NCBI GenBank assembly: GCA_044235825.1
Contig: JBIIHL010000014.1
Span: forward strand, 1-31,292
Reading direction: 5' to 3'
DNA: 31,292 nucleotides
Source of the DNA: CANGYM01 sp044235825
Lineage (GTDB): Bacteria > Pseudomonadota > Alphaproteobacteria > JAJTHO01 > CANGYM01
Shown here: positions 1-8,135 of the stretch, in pieces
Position numbering within the stretch: position 1 is the stretch's first letter
How the letters are laid out: every line of letters begins with the position of its first letter
The notes under the pieces: model-generated
What the model saw: the letters and a program-made list of their open reading frames with translations, nothing else
What the model was told of the DNA's origin: nothing
Databases searched by the model: none
Translations under genes and position numbers: made by a program

Positions 1-37
1 ACCCCGTCAACGAAAATCCCGCCGCAGCGCCGCCCGC

Positions 38-964
38 ATGAATCTGTTGGATCATGATGGGGCCCTGCTGCCCTATATGCAAAAAGGACTCATGGGGGCG
101 GGCATTTTTTCTATGATTCAGGGCTTGCTGATGTCGAGCTTTTTATCCTTCTTTTTGGGGGGCCTCATGGGGGCGGGGGGCGTGATCAGCAAGCTGATCA
201 AAACAGGCCTGCATCACATTCAACCCATTTTGGACCAAACCCAAAATTATTTGGATATGGCCCGCGCCAGCGGCATGCCCGTGGATGAACTCAAAACCAA
301 AATGATGCAGGACATGCCCCGCCATTTGCTGCCCAAGCGTCTGATCCGCTATGCTCTGCTGACAATGTTGGGACGGGGGGGGGCTTCGTTCTGGCTGGGG
401 ACGGCGGGTATCGGGATTATGGCCCTTACCTCTCCCACAACCCTCACCTCTATCTTGGGCATCAGCTCTTCTGTCACCATGCTGGCCCAAGCCGTCATCC
501 TGTCGGGGCCAGAAATTTTGAATTACCGGCAAATGGTGCGCCCCGATTTTGTAATGGACCGCATTGATAATGTCCTGGAGATTTACAAAATTGACGTCAA
601 ATCCCGCGACATCGCCAAAGCCCTGAATCTGAATGAAAACGATATTGCAAACGGGATGGCCCAACTGCAATCCTCTGCGTTGTCATCCATCACCATCACC
701 CACAGACACAGCGGCCATGCCCTGTACACCATTGCCAACGCGCACACGGTTCCCATTATGGATGTTGCAGCACAAGCCATGGATACCCAACATTACCAAG
801 CCTCTAGCGTTATTGGCATTGCCAAGCGTCTGGCGTCCGAGGCTGGATTAAGCGTCCCCAAAATCCCCACGGGCACTTTTGGGAAAATTGACATCGGTGC
901 CTTGGCTTCTGGTCTGGAATCCGCCTTTGAGGGTATTTTAAATCAACCTATGGCACGCGCCTAA
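38..964 (+). CDS. Membrane-associated protein of unknown function, possibly 5'-partial
   Basis: I do not recognise this protein. From the first ATG in the window it is 308 residues. Two glycine-rich hydrophobic regions are visible, around residues 17-50 and 115-157, and both look long enough to enter a membrane. A more polar part lies between them, and the last 150 residues look soluble and helical. The first ATG has no convincing ribosome binding site, and the same frame is open without a stop to the left edge of the window. The real start may therefore lie outside. A run of nine G at 375-383 sits in the coding sequence. The gene ends 20 bases before the convergent tRNA-Leu gene. That it is coding is fairly sure; its function is unknown. 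Confidence 0.6.
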   Translation: MNLLDHDGALLPYMQKGLMGAGIFSMIQGLLMSSFLSFFLGGLMGAGGVISKLIKTGLHHIQPILDQTQNYLDMARASGMPVDELKTKMMQDMPRHLLPKRLIRYALLTMLGRGGASFWLGTAGIGIMALTSPTTLTSILGISSSVTMLAQAVILSGPEILNYRQMVRPDFVMDRIDNVLEIYKIDVKSRDIAKALNLNENDIANGMAQLQSSALSSITITHRHSGHALYTIANAHTVPIMDVAAQAMDTQHYQASSVIGIAKRLASEAGLSVPKIPTGTFGKIDIGALASGLESAFEGILNQPMARA

Positions 965-984
965 TCTAGGGATTGTTTTTCTAA

Positions 985-1069
<85 letters not shown>

Positions 1070-1080
1070 ACAACAGGCCC

Positions 1081-1998
1081 TTAGTATGCCATACTTTCCC
1101 CCACGGCGTCGATAAAATCCTGTGGCCATGGACAGGAAAAATGCATCTGGTCTTGGGTTATGGGATGGATCAGGGACAAATGGGACGCGTGCAGGGCTTG
1201 CCGCTGAATCAGGGGGGTCTGGCTTCGGCGTCCCCCATAAACAGGATCCCCCAACAGGGGATAACCGATATGCTGTAAATGAACACGAATTTGGTGTGTT
1301 CGTCCTGTATCCAAACGACACACGATCAGGCTGCGATCGCCAAAGGTTTTCAGGGTTTCATAGTGGGTGATGGCCTCTTTGCCATTTTTGGCCACAACGG
1401 CCATTTTTTGCCGATGCAGGGGCGATCGCCCGATGAGGGTGGTAATGGTGCCCTTTGGCGGTTGAGGCGTTCCTAAACACAGGGCATGATAGGTGCGTTT
1501 CAGACTGCGGTCCTGAAATTGCCCCACCAAGTGGCGGTGAACGGTTTCTGTTTTGGCCACCACCATCAGGCCGCTGGTATCTTTATCCAGACGATGCACA
1601 ATGCCAGGGCGTTTCATGTCCCCAATCCCCCGCAAACTGTCCCCACAATGGGCCAGCAACGCATGCACCAACGTGCCCTGACTATGCCCCACCGCGGGAT
1701 GCACAACCATACCGGCGGCTTTGTTGACAACCACCAGGGCATCATCCTCAAAAACAATATCCAGCGGAATTGTTTCAGCCACCAAATCCGTGGGGCGAAC
1801 CTCTGGCGGGGTGATGATAAAGGTTTGCCCCTCTTCGATCCGTTGAGAGGGGCGCAGCGCAGAGGATTCCTGATCCAGCTGAACGGCCCCTTCGCGGATC
1901 CACCGCTGGAGTTGGCTGCGGCTATGGTCGGGCAATAGGCTTGAAAGCCAAAGATCCAGACGCTCTCCATGAGCCTTAGGGGGAACCGTCAACAGCAC
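1081..1998 (-). CDS. rluD: Ribosomal large subunit pseudouridine synthase, RluD/RluA family
   Basis: A 305-residue protein with the standard layout of the RluA family: an N-terminal S4-like RNA-binding part (about residues 12-60) followed by the pseudouridine synthase domain. The catalytic signature HRLDKDTSG is at residues 135-143, with the active aspartate at about D138, and GRTHQIRVH lies further on. RluD modifies uridines of helix 69 in 23S rRNA; that specificity comes from the family and is not proved here. The start is GTG at 1998. The upstream stop TAG (2005-2007) forms part of a TTAGG ribosome binding site five bases before this GTG. RluC or RluA specificity is a less likely alternative. 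Confidence 0.9.
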   Translation of the reverse strand: MLLTVPPKAHGERLDLWLSSLLPDHSRSQLQRWIREGAVQLDQESSALRPSQRIEEGQTFIITPPEVRPTDLVAETIPLDIVFEDDALVVVNKAAGMVVHPAVGHSQGTLVHALLAHCGDSLRGIGDMKRPGIVHRLDKDTSGLMVVAKTETVHRHLVGQFQDRSLKRTYHALCLGTPQPPKGTITTLIGRSPLHRQKMAVVAKNGKEAITHYETLKTFGDRSLIVCRLDTGRTHQIRVHLQHIGYPLLGDPVYGGRRSQTPLIQRQALHASHLSLIHPITQDQMHFSCPWPQDFIDAVGESMAY

Positions 1999-2004
1999 AA
2001 AGGC

Positions 2005-2724
2005 CTAACCCTCGTCTTTTTGGGGTGTGGTGGTGAACTGTGACATAACAGAATAAAGATTTTCCGCCAACCGAGAAAACGGCAGCGATTGCATAATCAC
2101 TTCACCAGGGCCCCTAAGGTGCGCCAAAAACAACCCTTCCCCGCCAAAAAGGGGATTCATAATACCGCTGACCATACGAATGTTGTAATCCACAGTGGGG
2201 CTAAATCCCAAAAGACATCCCGTATCCACCTGCAAGGTTTCATCGTGATTCAAAACTTTGCGAATAATGGTTCCCCCCGCATGGATGAAAACCATGCCGT
2301 CGCCGGAATATTTTTGCAAAATAAAGCCCTCTCCCCCAAATAAACCCGCCCCTAAACGCTTTGTGATGCCAATGCTGATATCCACATCGGATGTGGCGCA
2401 TAGAAAGGCCCGCTTTTGGGTATAATAAACCCCGTCATGGGCGCTAAGGTTAATCATTTGGATTTTTCCTGGATAATAGGACCCTATCCCAACATATGAT
2501 TTTTCTATCCCTCTGTTTTTAAACTGGGACATCAAAAACCGTTCACCGGCCAGTTTTCGTTTAAGGCCTTTCCATATCCCGCCCCCGATGCCGGTTTTCA
2601 TCTCCATGGAATCGCCCATATAGATCATGGATCCTATTTCGGCCTGAATAAACTGTCCGGGGAAAAGGTTAAATTCCACAATCTCCATGCTGGTCCCATG
2701 GATGGTATAGGTCATGTCATACAT
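2005..2724 (-). CDS. AIM24 / TIGR00266 family protein
   Basis: A 239-residue glycine-rich beta-strand protein that resembles the AIM24 (TIGR00266) family. Signs are the repeated Gly-Gly turns such as GAGLFGGEGF and NPLFGGEGLF, and the central FIHAGGTI stretch that this family uses before its second half. Related proteins occur in many bacteria and in yeast mitochondria, and their biochemical role is not settled. No signal peptide or membrane segment is seen, so it is probably cytoplasmic. The start ATG at 2724 has AGAGGC five bases upstream; a second in-frame ATG lies three codons in. It sits between the exported unknown protein and rluD, with six bases to rluD. Confidence 0.85.
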   Translation of the reverse strand: MYDMTYTIHGTSMEIVEFNLFPGQFIQAEIGSMIYMGDSMEMKTGIGGGIWKGLKRKLAGERFLMSQFKNRGIEKSYVGIGSYYPGKIQMINLSAHDGVYYTQKRAFLCATSDVDISIGITKRLGAGLFGGEGFILQKYSGDGMVFIHAGGTIIRKVLNHDETLQVDTGCLLGFSPTVDYNIRMVSGIMNPLFGGEGLFLAHLRGPGEVIMQSLPFSRLAENLYSVMSQFTTTPQKDEG

Positions 2725-2745
2725 GGGGGCCTCTTTAAAAAATCG

Positions 2746-4281
2746 TTAGGGCGCATAAACAGCCAAGGCAAAAGAAAACTTTTGCTCTGGCGCATAGCTT
2801 TTGATCATGGAAAAGTATTTCCCTAGGGTTAACCGCGTAGGGGGGGATTGCTTCAGATTTTGCATGGATAAACAAAGCTTTGTCATATCCAATCCTGTTG
2901 TGACGGAACTGGGGGGGGCTTTGGCCCTGCCGGTTAAATAATCCAACACAGCGACCTGATGGGCATAAACCGTTTTTTCCCACATTTTATGAATCAATGT
3001 GTGCCATCCTGCAGAATGCCCTGAACTATGGGGGCTAAGATCAAACAAAACATCATAACCCCATGTTTTCAGCAGCTCGCTTTTGGCATCCAGACTTTGG
3101 TTCAGCGCCTGCTGGGACAATTGATCCCAGAGACTTTTGGCCTGCTCTTGATCACCCAAATAAAGAAGCGATGCAATCAAAGCTGCGGACGGTTTGGCGT
3201 CGTTCAAGGCAGGGGTATTTTGCAAAACAGGCTCAAACAGAGCCGCCAAAATTTGGGGGGAAAGGCCCGTTTCCGGCAGCAACCGCATAAGGGTGGACAA
3301 ACGGGAAGGATTTTTTTTAGACCATTGCCACAGAAACGCCCCTTTGGACCCCGAATCCAGTGTTTTTAACGTCGCTTTGGGCTGGGCGAGCGCCTCGGCC
3401 TTGAAGGCCGGATGGGCATCGTAAAGGGACCGAACCATCGCAGGGGAAAAAACATCCGCCGCCAAAGCGGCTTCGGCGGCTGCAATTCTGGTGCTGATGG
3501 GCATAAAGGATGCATTGGCAATCCACGCATAAAACGGCACCGCCATGGGTGAAAAGGAGGAAACAGCAAACGGTTTTTTCTGATAAAGGGCCAGCATGAT
3601 GGAGAGGGGATCGGTAACCTCTACGCTGGGGGGCACGTCATCCAAAATCTGTCTTAAAAGCATCCAAAAGGGATCTTGGGCGGCGGAAGGGTTGTATTCG
3701 GCCTCAAGATCCATCAACAACTGCGCTTTGTCCGTATCTTGAATAGAAACCAAACAAAATGCCCTGATTTTGGCACTCAGGGTAGGGATGGAATCCCCGT
3801 AAGCGCAGGCATCGACACGGCGATTTTGCAGCAACATCAGCATCACCGCATCCTCGTGCAAAACAGCAGGGCGCTGATCTTTTGGGATTGTTTGTAACAG
3901 GGTCTGCGCGTCCTCAACAAATCCCAAGGCCATCAACAATGAAAGACGCTGATGAAGAAACGCCGCCGGTTCAGGTTGCCCCTGCGGCCCATCGGCGCCG
4001 GCGATCAAAAGGGGGCGCATCAGGCTTCGGATCAGGCCTGTTTTTTGTCCCTTCCCAAGGTTTTGAAACGACGCCGCAACATCAGCAAACGTATCCAAAG
4101 ACCACTGAGGTTGAATCTCAGGATCTGATGGGCCAGGGCTGATGGTATCAAAATCTATGGGCTTGGTTGCCCCCTCTGCCAGAGGAGGAGAGGACAACGC
4201 AGGACTGACCACCCCAAGCGCTGCGAAAGAGGCGTGATCCCACGATAATAAAAAAACCGTAATCCAAAAAAGATATTTCAT
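2746..4281 (-). CDS. Exported helical protein of unknown function
   Basis: A 511-residue protein that I cannot assign to a family. It begins with a clear Sec signal peptide: a lysine at position 3, a hydrophobic core to about residue 14, and an ASFA-A cleavage site near residues 18-21. The rest is rich in alanine and leucine and in helix-forming stretches (for example residues 105-140 and 260-300), which suggests an all-alpha repeat of TPR or solenoid type in the periplasm. No catalytic motif is visible. Its ATG overlaps the stop of the upstream amidotransferase-like gene by four bases (ATGA, 4278-4281), so the two are probably translated together. The coding call is firm; the function is open. 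Confidence 0.75.
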   Translation of the reverse strand: MKYLFWITVFLLSWDHASFAALGVVSPALSSPPLAEGATKPIDFDTISPGPSDPEIQPQWSLDTFADVAASFQNLGKGQKTGLIRSLMRPLLIAGADGPQGQPEPAAFLHQRLSLLMALGFVEDAQTLLQTIPKDQRPAVLHEDAVMLMLLQNRRVDACAYGDSIPTLSAKIRAFCLVSIQDTDKAQLLMDLEAEYNPSAAQDPFWMLLRQILDDVPPSVEVTDPLSIMLALYQKKPFAVSSFSPMAVPFYAWIANASFMPISTRIAAAEAALAADVFSPAMVRSLYDAHPAFKAEALAQPKATLKTLDSGSKGAFLWQWSKKNPSRLSTLMRLLPETGLSPQILAALFEPVLQNTPALNDAKPSAALIASLLYLGDQEQAKSLWDQLSQQALNQSLDAKSELLKTWGYDVLFDLSPHSSGHSAGWHTLIHKMWEKTVYAHQVAVLDYLTGRAKAPPSSVTTGLDMTKLCLSMQNLKQSPPTRLTLGKYFSMIKSYAPEQKFSFALAVYAP

Positions 4282-4991
4282 ACTGTTGCTGCCCGAATCA
4301 AACCATCAAACAAACGCCCATCGGCACTGTCAACATGATATTCAGGATGCCACTGAACGCCCAAACAAAAACGATAGCGGGGATCCTCGATCCCCTCGAT
4401 AATCCCATCCGGCGCAACCGCATTCACAATCAGGTGATCGGGAACTGTGCGCACAGCCTGATGATGGGCCGAATTAACATGCATGGTTTGTTTTTGAACG
4501 ATGCTAAACAGCAAAGAGTTCGGCGCGATGGTCACCACGTGCCCCGCCTCTGTTCGGGGGTTTGGCTGTTCATGGGCCAGAGCCGTGGGCACAGCATCAG
4601 GAATGTGCTGAATCAACGTGCCCCCCAAAATCACGGCCAAAAGCTGCTGCCCCCCACAAATGCCCAAAACCGGCTTGTCCTGCTGAAGCATAGCCTGCAC
4701 CAAGGCCCATTCAAATTGGGTGCGTTTGTGTTTGATGGTCACACGTTCGTGAATGGTGCTTTCCCCATAAAGACGGGGATCCAAATCAAAATCCCCCCCT
4801 GTGACAATCACACCATCCAAATGGTCCGCATAATGCGCGGCCTCTTCGGGATAATGGGGCAATAATAAGGGCAAGCCCCCCGCCTGATGCACCGCATGAC
4901 AATAATTTTGCCGCAGGGCGTACCACGGCATGGCGGAGTAACCGCCCCCCTCATCCTCAGAATCCAATGTCAATCCTATAACGGGGCGCAT
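4278..4991 (-). CDS. Class I glutamine amidotransferase-like hydrolase (peptidase C26, PuuD-like)
   Basis: A 237-residue stand-alone class I glutamine amidotransferase fold. The nucleophile elbow GICGGQQ places the catalytic cysteine at C112, and GVQWHPEY supplies H215 and E217, completing the triad. TGGDFDLDP near residues 64-72 is typical of the gamma-glutamyl-gamma-aminobutyrate hydrolase (PuuD) group, which cleaves gamma-glutamyl amides in putrescine breakdown. No other putrescine gene is nearby, so the true substrate is uncertain. The start ATG at 4991 has AAGGA (4998-5002) six bases upstream. The end overlaps the exported unknown protein by four bases. Confidence 0.85.
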   Translation of the reverse strand: MRPVIGLTLDSEDEGGGYSAMPWYALRQNYCHAVHQAGGLPLLLPHYPEEAAHYADHLDGVIVTGGDFDLDPRLYGESTIHERVTIKHKRTQFEWALVQAMLQQDKPVLGICGGQQLLAVILGGTLIQHIPDAVPTALAHEQPNPRTEAGHVVTIAPNSLLFSIVQKQTMHVNSAHHQAVRTVPDHLIVNAVAPDGIIEGIEDPRYRFCLGVQWHPEYHVDSADGRLFDGLIRAATV

Positions 4992-4997
4992 GAAAAA

Positions 4998-5002
4998 TCC
5001 TT
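4998..5002 (-). promoter_or_regulatory. Ribosome binding site of the amidotransferase-like gene
   Basis: On the minus strand the sequence reads AAGGA, six bases before the ATG at 4991. It is a near-ideal Shine-Dalgarno site and fixes that start. It overlaps the stop codon of the possible small ORF upstream. Confidence 0.7.
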
Positions 5003-5195
5003 AAAACCGTTTCACAAAAACCATGGTGGAATCGGACCCCCAAAGGATTTTGAAGTTGGGAAAAGCGCCTGCCATGCGTTTAGAATGATGGGCTTTTTTG
5101 GATCCCATACCCCCGAAAAACGCCACAAAGGATAGAATCCAAGGCTGCATGATGGTTTTTTCATAGTTTTTGAAAACGTTTTGTAGCATAATCAT
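5001..5195 (-). CDS. Possible small ORF upstream of the amidotransferase-like gene
   Basis: An open frame of 64 codons in the 244-base gap between the divergent genes at 4991 and 5236. An internal ATG would give a 49-residue form starting MQPWILSFVAFFGG, with a short hydrophobic start and a basic end. I recognise no family. The one supporting sign is that its TAA (5001-5003) forms part of the TAAGGA ribosome binding site of the next gene, an arrangement used at other junctions here. A chance open frame is quite possible. Confidence 0.2.
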   Translation of the reverse strand: MIMLQNVFKNYEKTIMQPWILSFVAFFGGMGSKKAHHSKRMAGAFPNFKILWGSDSTMVFVKRF

Positions 5196-5235
5196 TTCCC
5201 AAGCAATAGACCAGCGTCAATTTAGGCATAAAACA

Positions 5236-5880
5236 ATGCTCGACATTCTCTTTTTTTTAGGGTTAGCGGTTTATTTTTTCATCCGCTATCGGGGCGTTTT
5301 GGGGACACCTCCCGAAGATACGCCCACACAAAAACCCTTTTCTTTTGAAAAAGAACAGACCGTTATCACCCTGAATCCCGATGAAATCACCTCTTCGGAT
5401 CCCTCATCCTCTTCAGGGGGCACATCGTTGTCACACATCCTAAAGGCCATGACGAACATCGATCCTTCTTTTTCAGAAAAATCCTTTTTGGGGGGTGCCA
5501 AAGAGGCCTTTAAAATCATCGTGACGGCCTTTGCCGCTGGGGACAAGGAGACCTTAGCCCCCCTGCTGAGTCCTGATGTGTTTAAGACATTTTCCAAAAC
5601 CATCGATCAGCGCAAAAAAAACAAAGAAACGGTTCATTTTACCCTGCACCGTATCCGCGATGCCATGGTCAATCAGGCTACGTTACAGGGATCCCAAGCC
5701 ACCATTGATGTGATTTTTGAAAGTGACCAAGCCGAATTCATCAAAAATGCTGAAGGCATTGTGATTGAGGGGGATGAGGATCACATTATCGAAGTCAGGG
5801 ACGTCTGGTCCTTTACGAGGGATTTAAAGGCCCCCAACCCCAACTGGTCTTTGGTGGCGGTACGGGCAGAGGCTTCATGA
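5236..5880 (+). CDS. Tim44-domain membrane-anchored protein
   Basis: A 214-residue protein with one N-terminal membrane segment (about residues 2-18, followed by a basic RYR) and a soluble Tim44-like domain from about residue 85 to the end. The anchor then 'RYRGVLG' pattern and the C-terminal 'VWSFTRD' stretch match bacterial Tim44-domain proteins, which are inner-membrane proteins related to the mitochondrial import factor Tim44. In many alphaproteobacteria such a gene lies directly before mltA, as here. The frame is open further upstream (to 5170), but the ATG at 5236 starts directly at the membrane anchor and fits the family. It overlaps mltA by four bases (ATGA, 5877-5880). Confidence 0.85.
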   Translation: MLDILFFLGLAVYFFIRYRGVLGTPPEDTPTQKPFSFEKEQTVITLNPDEITSSDPSSSSGGTSLSHILKAMTNIDPSFSEKSFLGGAKEAFKIIVTAFAAGDKETLAPLLSPDVFKTFSKTIDQRKKNKETVHFTLHRIRDAMVNQATLQGSQATIDVIFESDQAEFIKNAEGIVIEGDEDHIIEVRDVWSFTRDLKAPNPNWSLVAVRAEAS

Positions 5881-6977
5881 TGAGGCGTTGGATTCAGGGG
5901 GCTGTTTTGGCCTGTTTTTTGGGGGGATCGGCCTCTGCATTTGGGTCGTCTTGTTACGATACCCTGCCCATGCAGGACTGGTCTGCCGTTTGGAAAATTT
6001 ATTTGGGATCGTGTCAGGAAAAACCCCCTGAAATCCCCTCCTCTTCCCCCTATCGATCCCAATGGTCTTTGCTTTCTTGGCAGGCGGCGTGCTCTGCCGC
6101 CCTTAACGTCGGAACAGACCCACATCCCACGGCCGTTCGTGCCTTTTTTGACGGGCATTTTGCATGTGTCCCTTTGGGGCAAGAGCCTGCAAAATTTACA
6201 GGGTATTATTTGGCGGGGCTTGAGGCCTCTTATCAAAAAGATTCCGTTTACAACACCCCCGTTTATGAATGGCCCGATGATTTGTCCGTTCTGGATTTGC
6301 AGGATGCCGATCCGGATTTGCCAAAACGCCGTCTTTGGCTGATGCGTTCACAGGTTAATCTGAAACCCTATCCCCCCCGCGCCCAAATTCGTGGTCATTT
6401 GGGGGACAAACACGTTATTTTGTGGGCCAAAGACCCCGTGGATCTGTTTTTTTTACAAATCCAGGGGTCTGGCGTCGTATCCCTGCCGGAGGGAGGCACA
6501 ACCTTCATCACCTTTTCCGGTCGAAATGGCTATGATTACAAGGCCATTGGCAAAGAAGTCGTGCGCCGAGGACTGCTGAAAAAAGAAGATGTGACCATGT
6601 TGTCCATAAAAGAAGCCCTTCGCAAAGCGGGGCCAAAGGTGGCCGAATCCATTATGAATACCAACCCCAGCTATGTTTTTTTCAAAGAAACCCAAAATGC
6701 CATTATGGGGGCTTCGGGCCATGGTTTAGAGGCCCAGCATAGCGTCGCCATCGATCCGGCATTTCACGCCTATGGATTGCCCTTTATGATCCGCATTGAT
6801 AACATCAAAGCTACAGGTGAAGTGATTGAAAAAGTGGCTTTTAGCCATGATACGGGCTCTGCCATTCGGGGGCCAAAACGATTTGATTTTTTCACAGGGT
6901 CGGGCACAGGTGCCATGAATCTTGCCAGCAGCATGAATACAGGGGGCGAGGCCATGGTCTTGTTACCCAAACGCTGA
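5877..6977 (+). CDS. mltA: Membrane-bound lytic murein transglycosylase A (MltA family)
   Basis: A 366-residue lytic transglycosylase that cuts peptidoglycan glycan strands, leaving 1,6-anhydromuramic ends. The N-terminus has an export signal (residues 1-21, SASA cleavage region). The MltA domain follows, with TGYYLAGLEAS (residues 108-118), FLQIQGSG (192-199) and the SGRNGYDYKAIG stretch (214-225). The C-terminal 3D domain carries HDTGSAIRGPKRFDFF, where D325 and D337 have the spacing of the paired aspartates of E. coli MltA (D297 and catalytic D308). No lipobox cysteine is obvious, so it may be periplasmic and not a lipoprotein. It overlaps the Tim44-like gene by four bases; a second ATG follows the first directly. 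Confidence 0.93.
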   Translation: MMRRWIQGAVLACFLGGSASAFGSSCYDTLPMQDWSAVWKIYLGSCQEKPPEIPSSSPYRSQWSLLSWQAACSAALNVGTDPHPTAVRAFFDGHFACVPLGQEPAKFTGYYLAGLEASYQKDSVYNTPVYEWPDDLSVLDLQDADPDLPKRRLWLMRSQVNLKPYPPRAQIRGHLGDKHVILWAKDPVDLFFLQIQGSGVVSLPEGGTTFITFSGRNGYDYKAIGKEVVRRGLLKKEDVTMLSIKEALRKAGPKVAESIMNTNPSYVFFKETQNAIMGASGHGLEAQHSVAIDPAFHAYGLPFMIRIDNIKATGEVIEKVAFSHDTGSAIRGPKRFDFFTGSGTGAMNLASSMNTGGEAMVLLPKR

Positions 6978-7040
6978 TCCCACACTTTTTTTTAACTCTC
7001 TTGCTGTCTACTGGTGTTCCACGGTTGCGGGATAGATGGA

Positions 7041-8135
7041 ATGGTCATGCAAATCAACAAAAACTCTCTTTTGGATATGGCCAAAAGCCCCGATCCCAAA
7101 GATCGTCAGAATTTGGCGGACTCTGTGGGGTCCCTTGCGCTTGAGGATTACACATACCTCAACGATCAAGAACGCGCCCTTTTTACAGAAATCATGTTGC
7201 ATCTTTTGGAAAATGCGACACTTGATTTGAAAAAAAGCTTGGCTTTGGCCCTTTCCGAGCATTCCCAAGCCCCGAGTCCTTTGATGGAAGCCCTCGCCAA
7301 CGATGATTTTTCTGTGGCCGAGGTGGTTTTATCAAAATGCGCTGTGCTCAGTGATCGAGCCCTTATTGACATAATTCGCCACCGCACCCTGCAACATCAA
7401 ATGGCCATTACCTGTCGCAAACATCTAAGCGAACAGGTCAGTGATGCCATCGTTGAGCAGAACAATCCCTTGGTCATTACAGAGCTCCTGAAAAACAAAG
7501 GGGCCAAAATTGGGGAAGCCACGCTGCGCTATCTGGTGGATCAGTCAAAAAAAGTGGATGTTTACCGCAATCCTTTGCTGGGCAGAGAGGATCTTTTGCC
7601 TGAACACGCGGCGGCGATGTATCAATGGGTGGGCGAAACGTTGCGAGAAGCAATCTGCAAAACCTTTAATCTTCAAGCCAAGGACATACAAGATCTTATC
7701 GACAAAGCCATGGCGATTCAGCTGGAACGATTGGCCGAGGCACAAAAAAGCAAAACGCAAGATGAATTGGTGTCTTTGCTGGATAAAGAACAAGAATTAA
7801 CAACCTCTTTTATGATCCGCTGTTTAAAAGAAGGGGAGATCGCCCTTTTCGAGGCCATTTTGGCCCATAAACTTGACGTTCCCTCAAACCATATGCCCCC
7901 CCAAATTTTGCAGGACCAGACGCTTTTTACGTTGGCCTGTAAAGGCATGGATCTTTCAGAGCAGGATTATCTGGATATCATGGCCATTTTGCAAAAGGTT
8001 CAAAACAAGGACCCCGAACAGATCCGCCAAGACGAAAAAGCCTATCAATCTGAATACCGAAAGGTCAATCTGGATAGCGCACGTCGCGCCATCAAATCTT
8101 GGCAAAATCGAGTGACGCAAAAGGATTATCCATGA
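7041..8135 (+). CDS. DUF2336 domain protein
   Basis: A protein of about 364 residues resembling the DUF2336 family of alphaproteobacteria. It is soluble and almost fully helical, with HEAT-like repeats in the first half (short Leu/Ala helices around residues 35-160) and the family's central 'PLLGREDLLPEHA' region followed by a 'MYQWVGETLREAI' helix. The function of the family is not established. The start could be ATG 7041 or ATG 7047; neither has a strong ribosome binding site. It ends in an ATGA overlap (8132-8135) with the PAS histidine kinase, so the two products are likely made together and may work in one signalling path. Confidence 0.8.
   Translation: MVMQINKNSLLDMAKSPDPKDRQNLADSVGSLALEDYTYLNDQERALFTEIMLHLLENATLDLKKSLALALSEHSQAPSPLMEALANDDFSVAEVVLSKCAVLSDRALIDIIRHRTLQHQMAITCRKHLSEQVSDAIVEQNNPLVITELLKNKGAKIGEATLRYLVDQSKKVDVYRNPLLGREDLLPEHAAAMYQWVGETLREAICKTFNLQAKDIQDLIDKAMAIQLERLAEAQKSKTQDELVSLLDKEQELTTSFMIRCLKEGEIALFEAILAHKLDVPSNHMPPQILQDQTLFTLACKGMDLSEQDYLDIMAILQKVQNKDPEQIRQDEKAYQSEYRKVNLDSARRAIKSWQNRVTQKDYP

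Noticed and set aside
143..670. Long minus-strand open frame (175 codons) opposite the first gene
   Set aside because: It is the mirror of a good coding frame, rich in His/Gln and low in ordinary protein pattern. The plus-strand frame has coherent hydrophobic segments.
4335..4865. Plus-strand open frame of 176 codons
   Set aside because: It lies fully opposite the amidotransferase-like gene, whose catalytic motifs are clear; the reverse frame has no family pattern.
5173..5182. Palindrome AAAACGTTTT between divergent genes as an operator
   Set aside because: Ten bases of A/T-rich palindrome is weak evidence, there is no second copy, and no nearby regulator gene.
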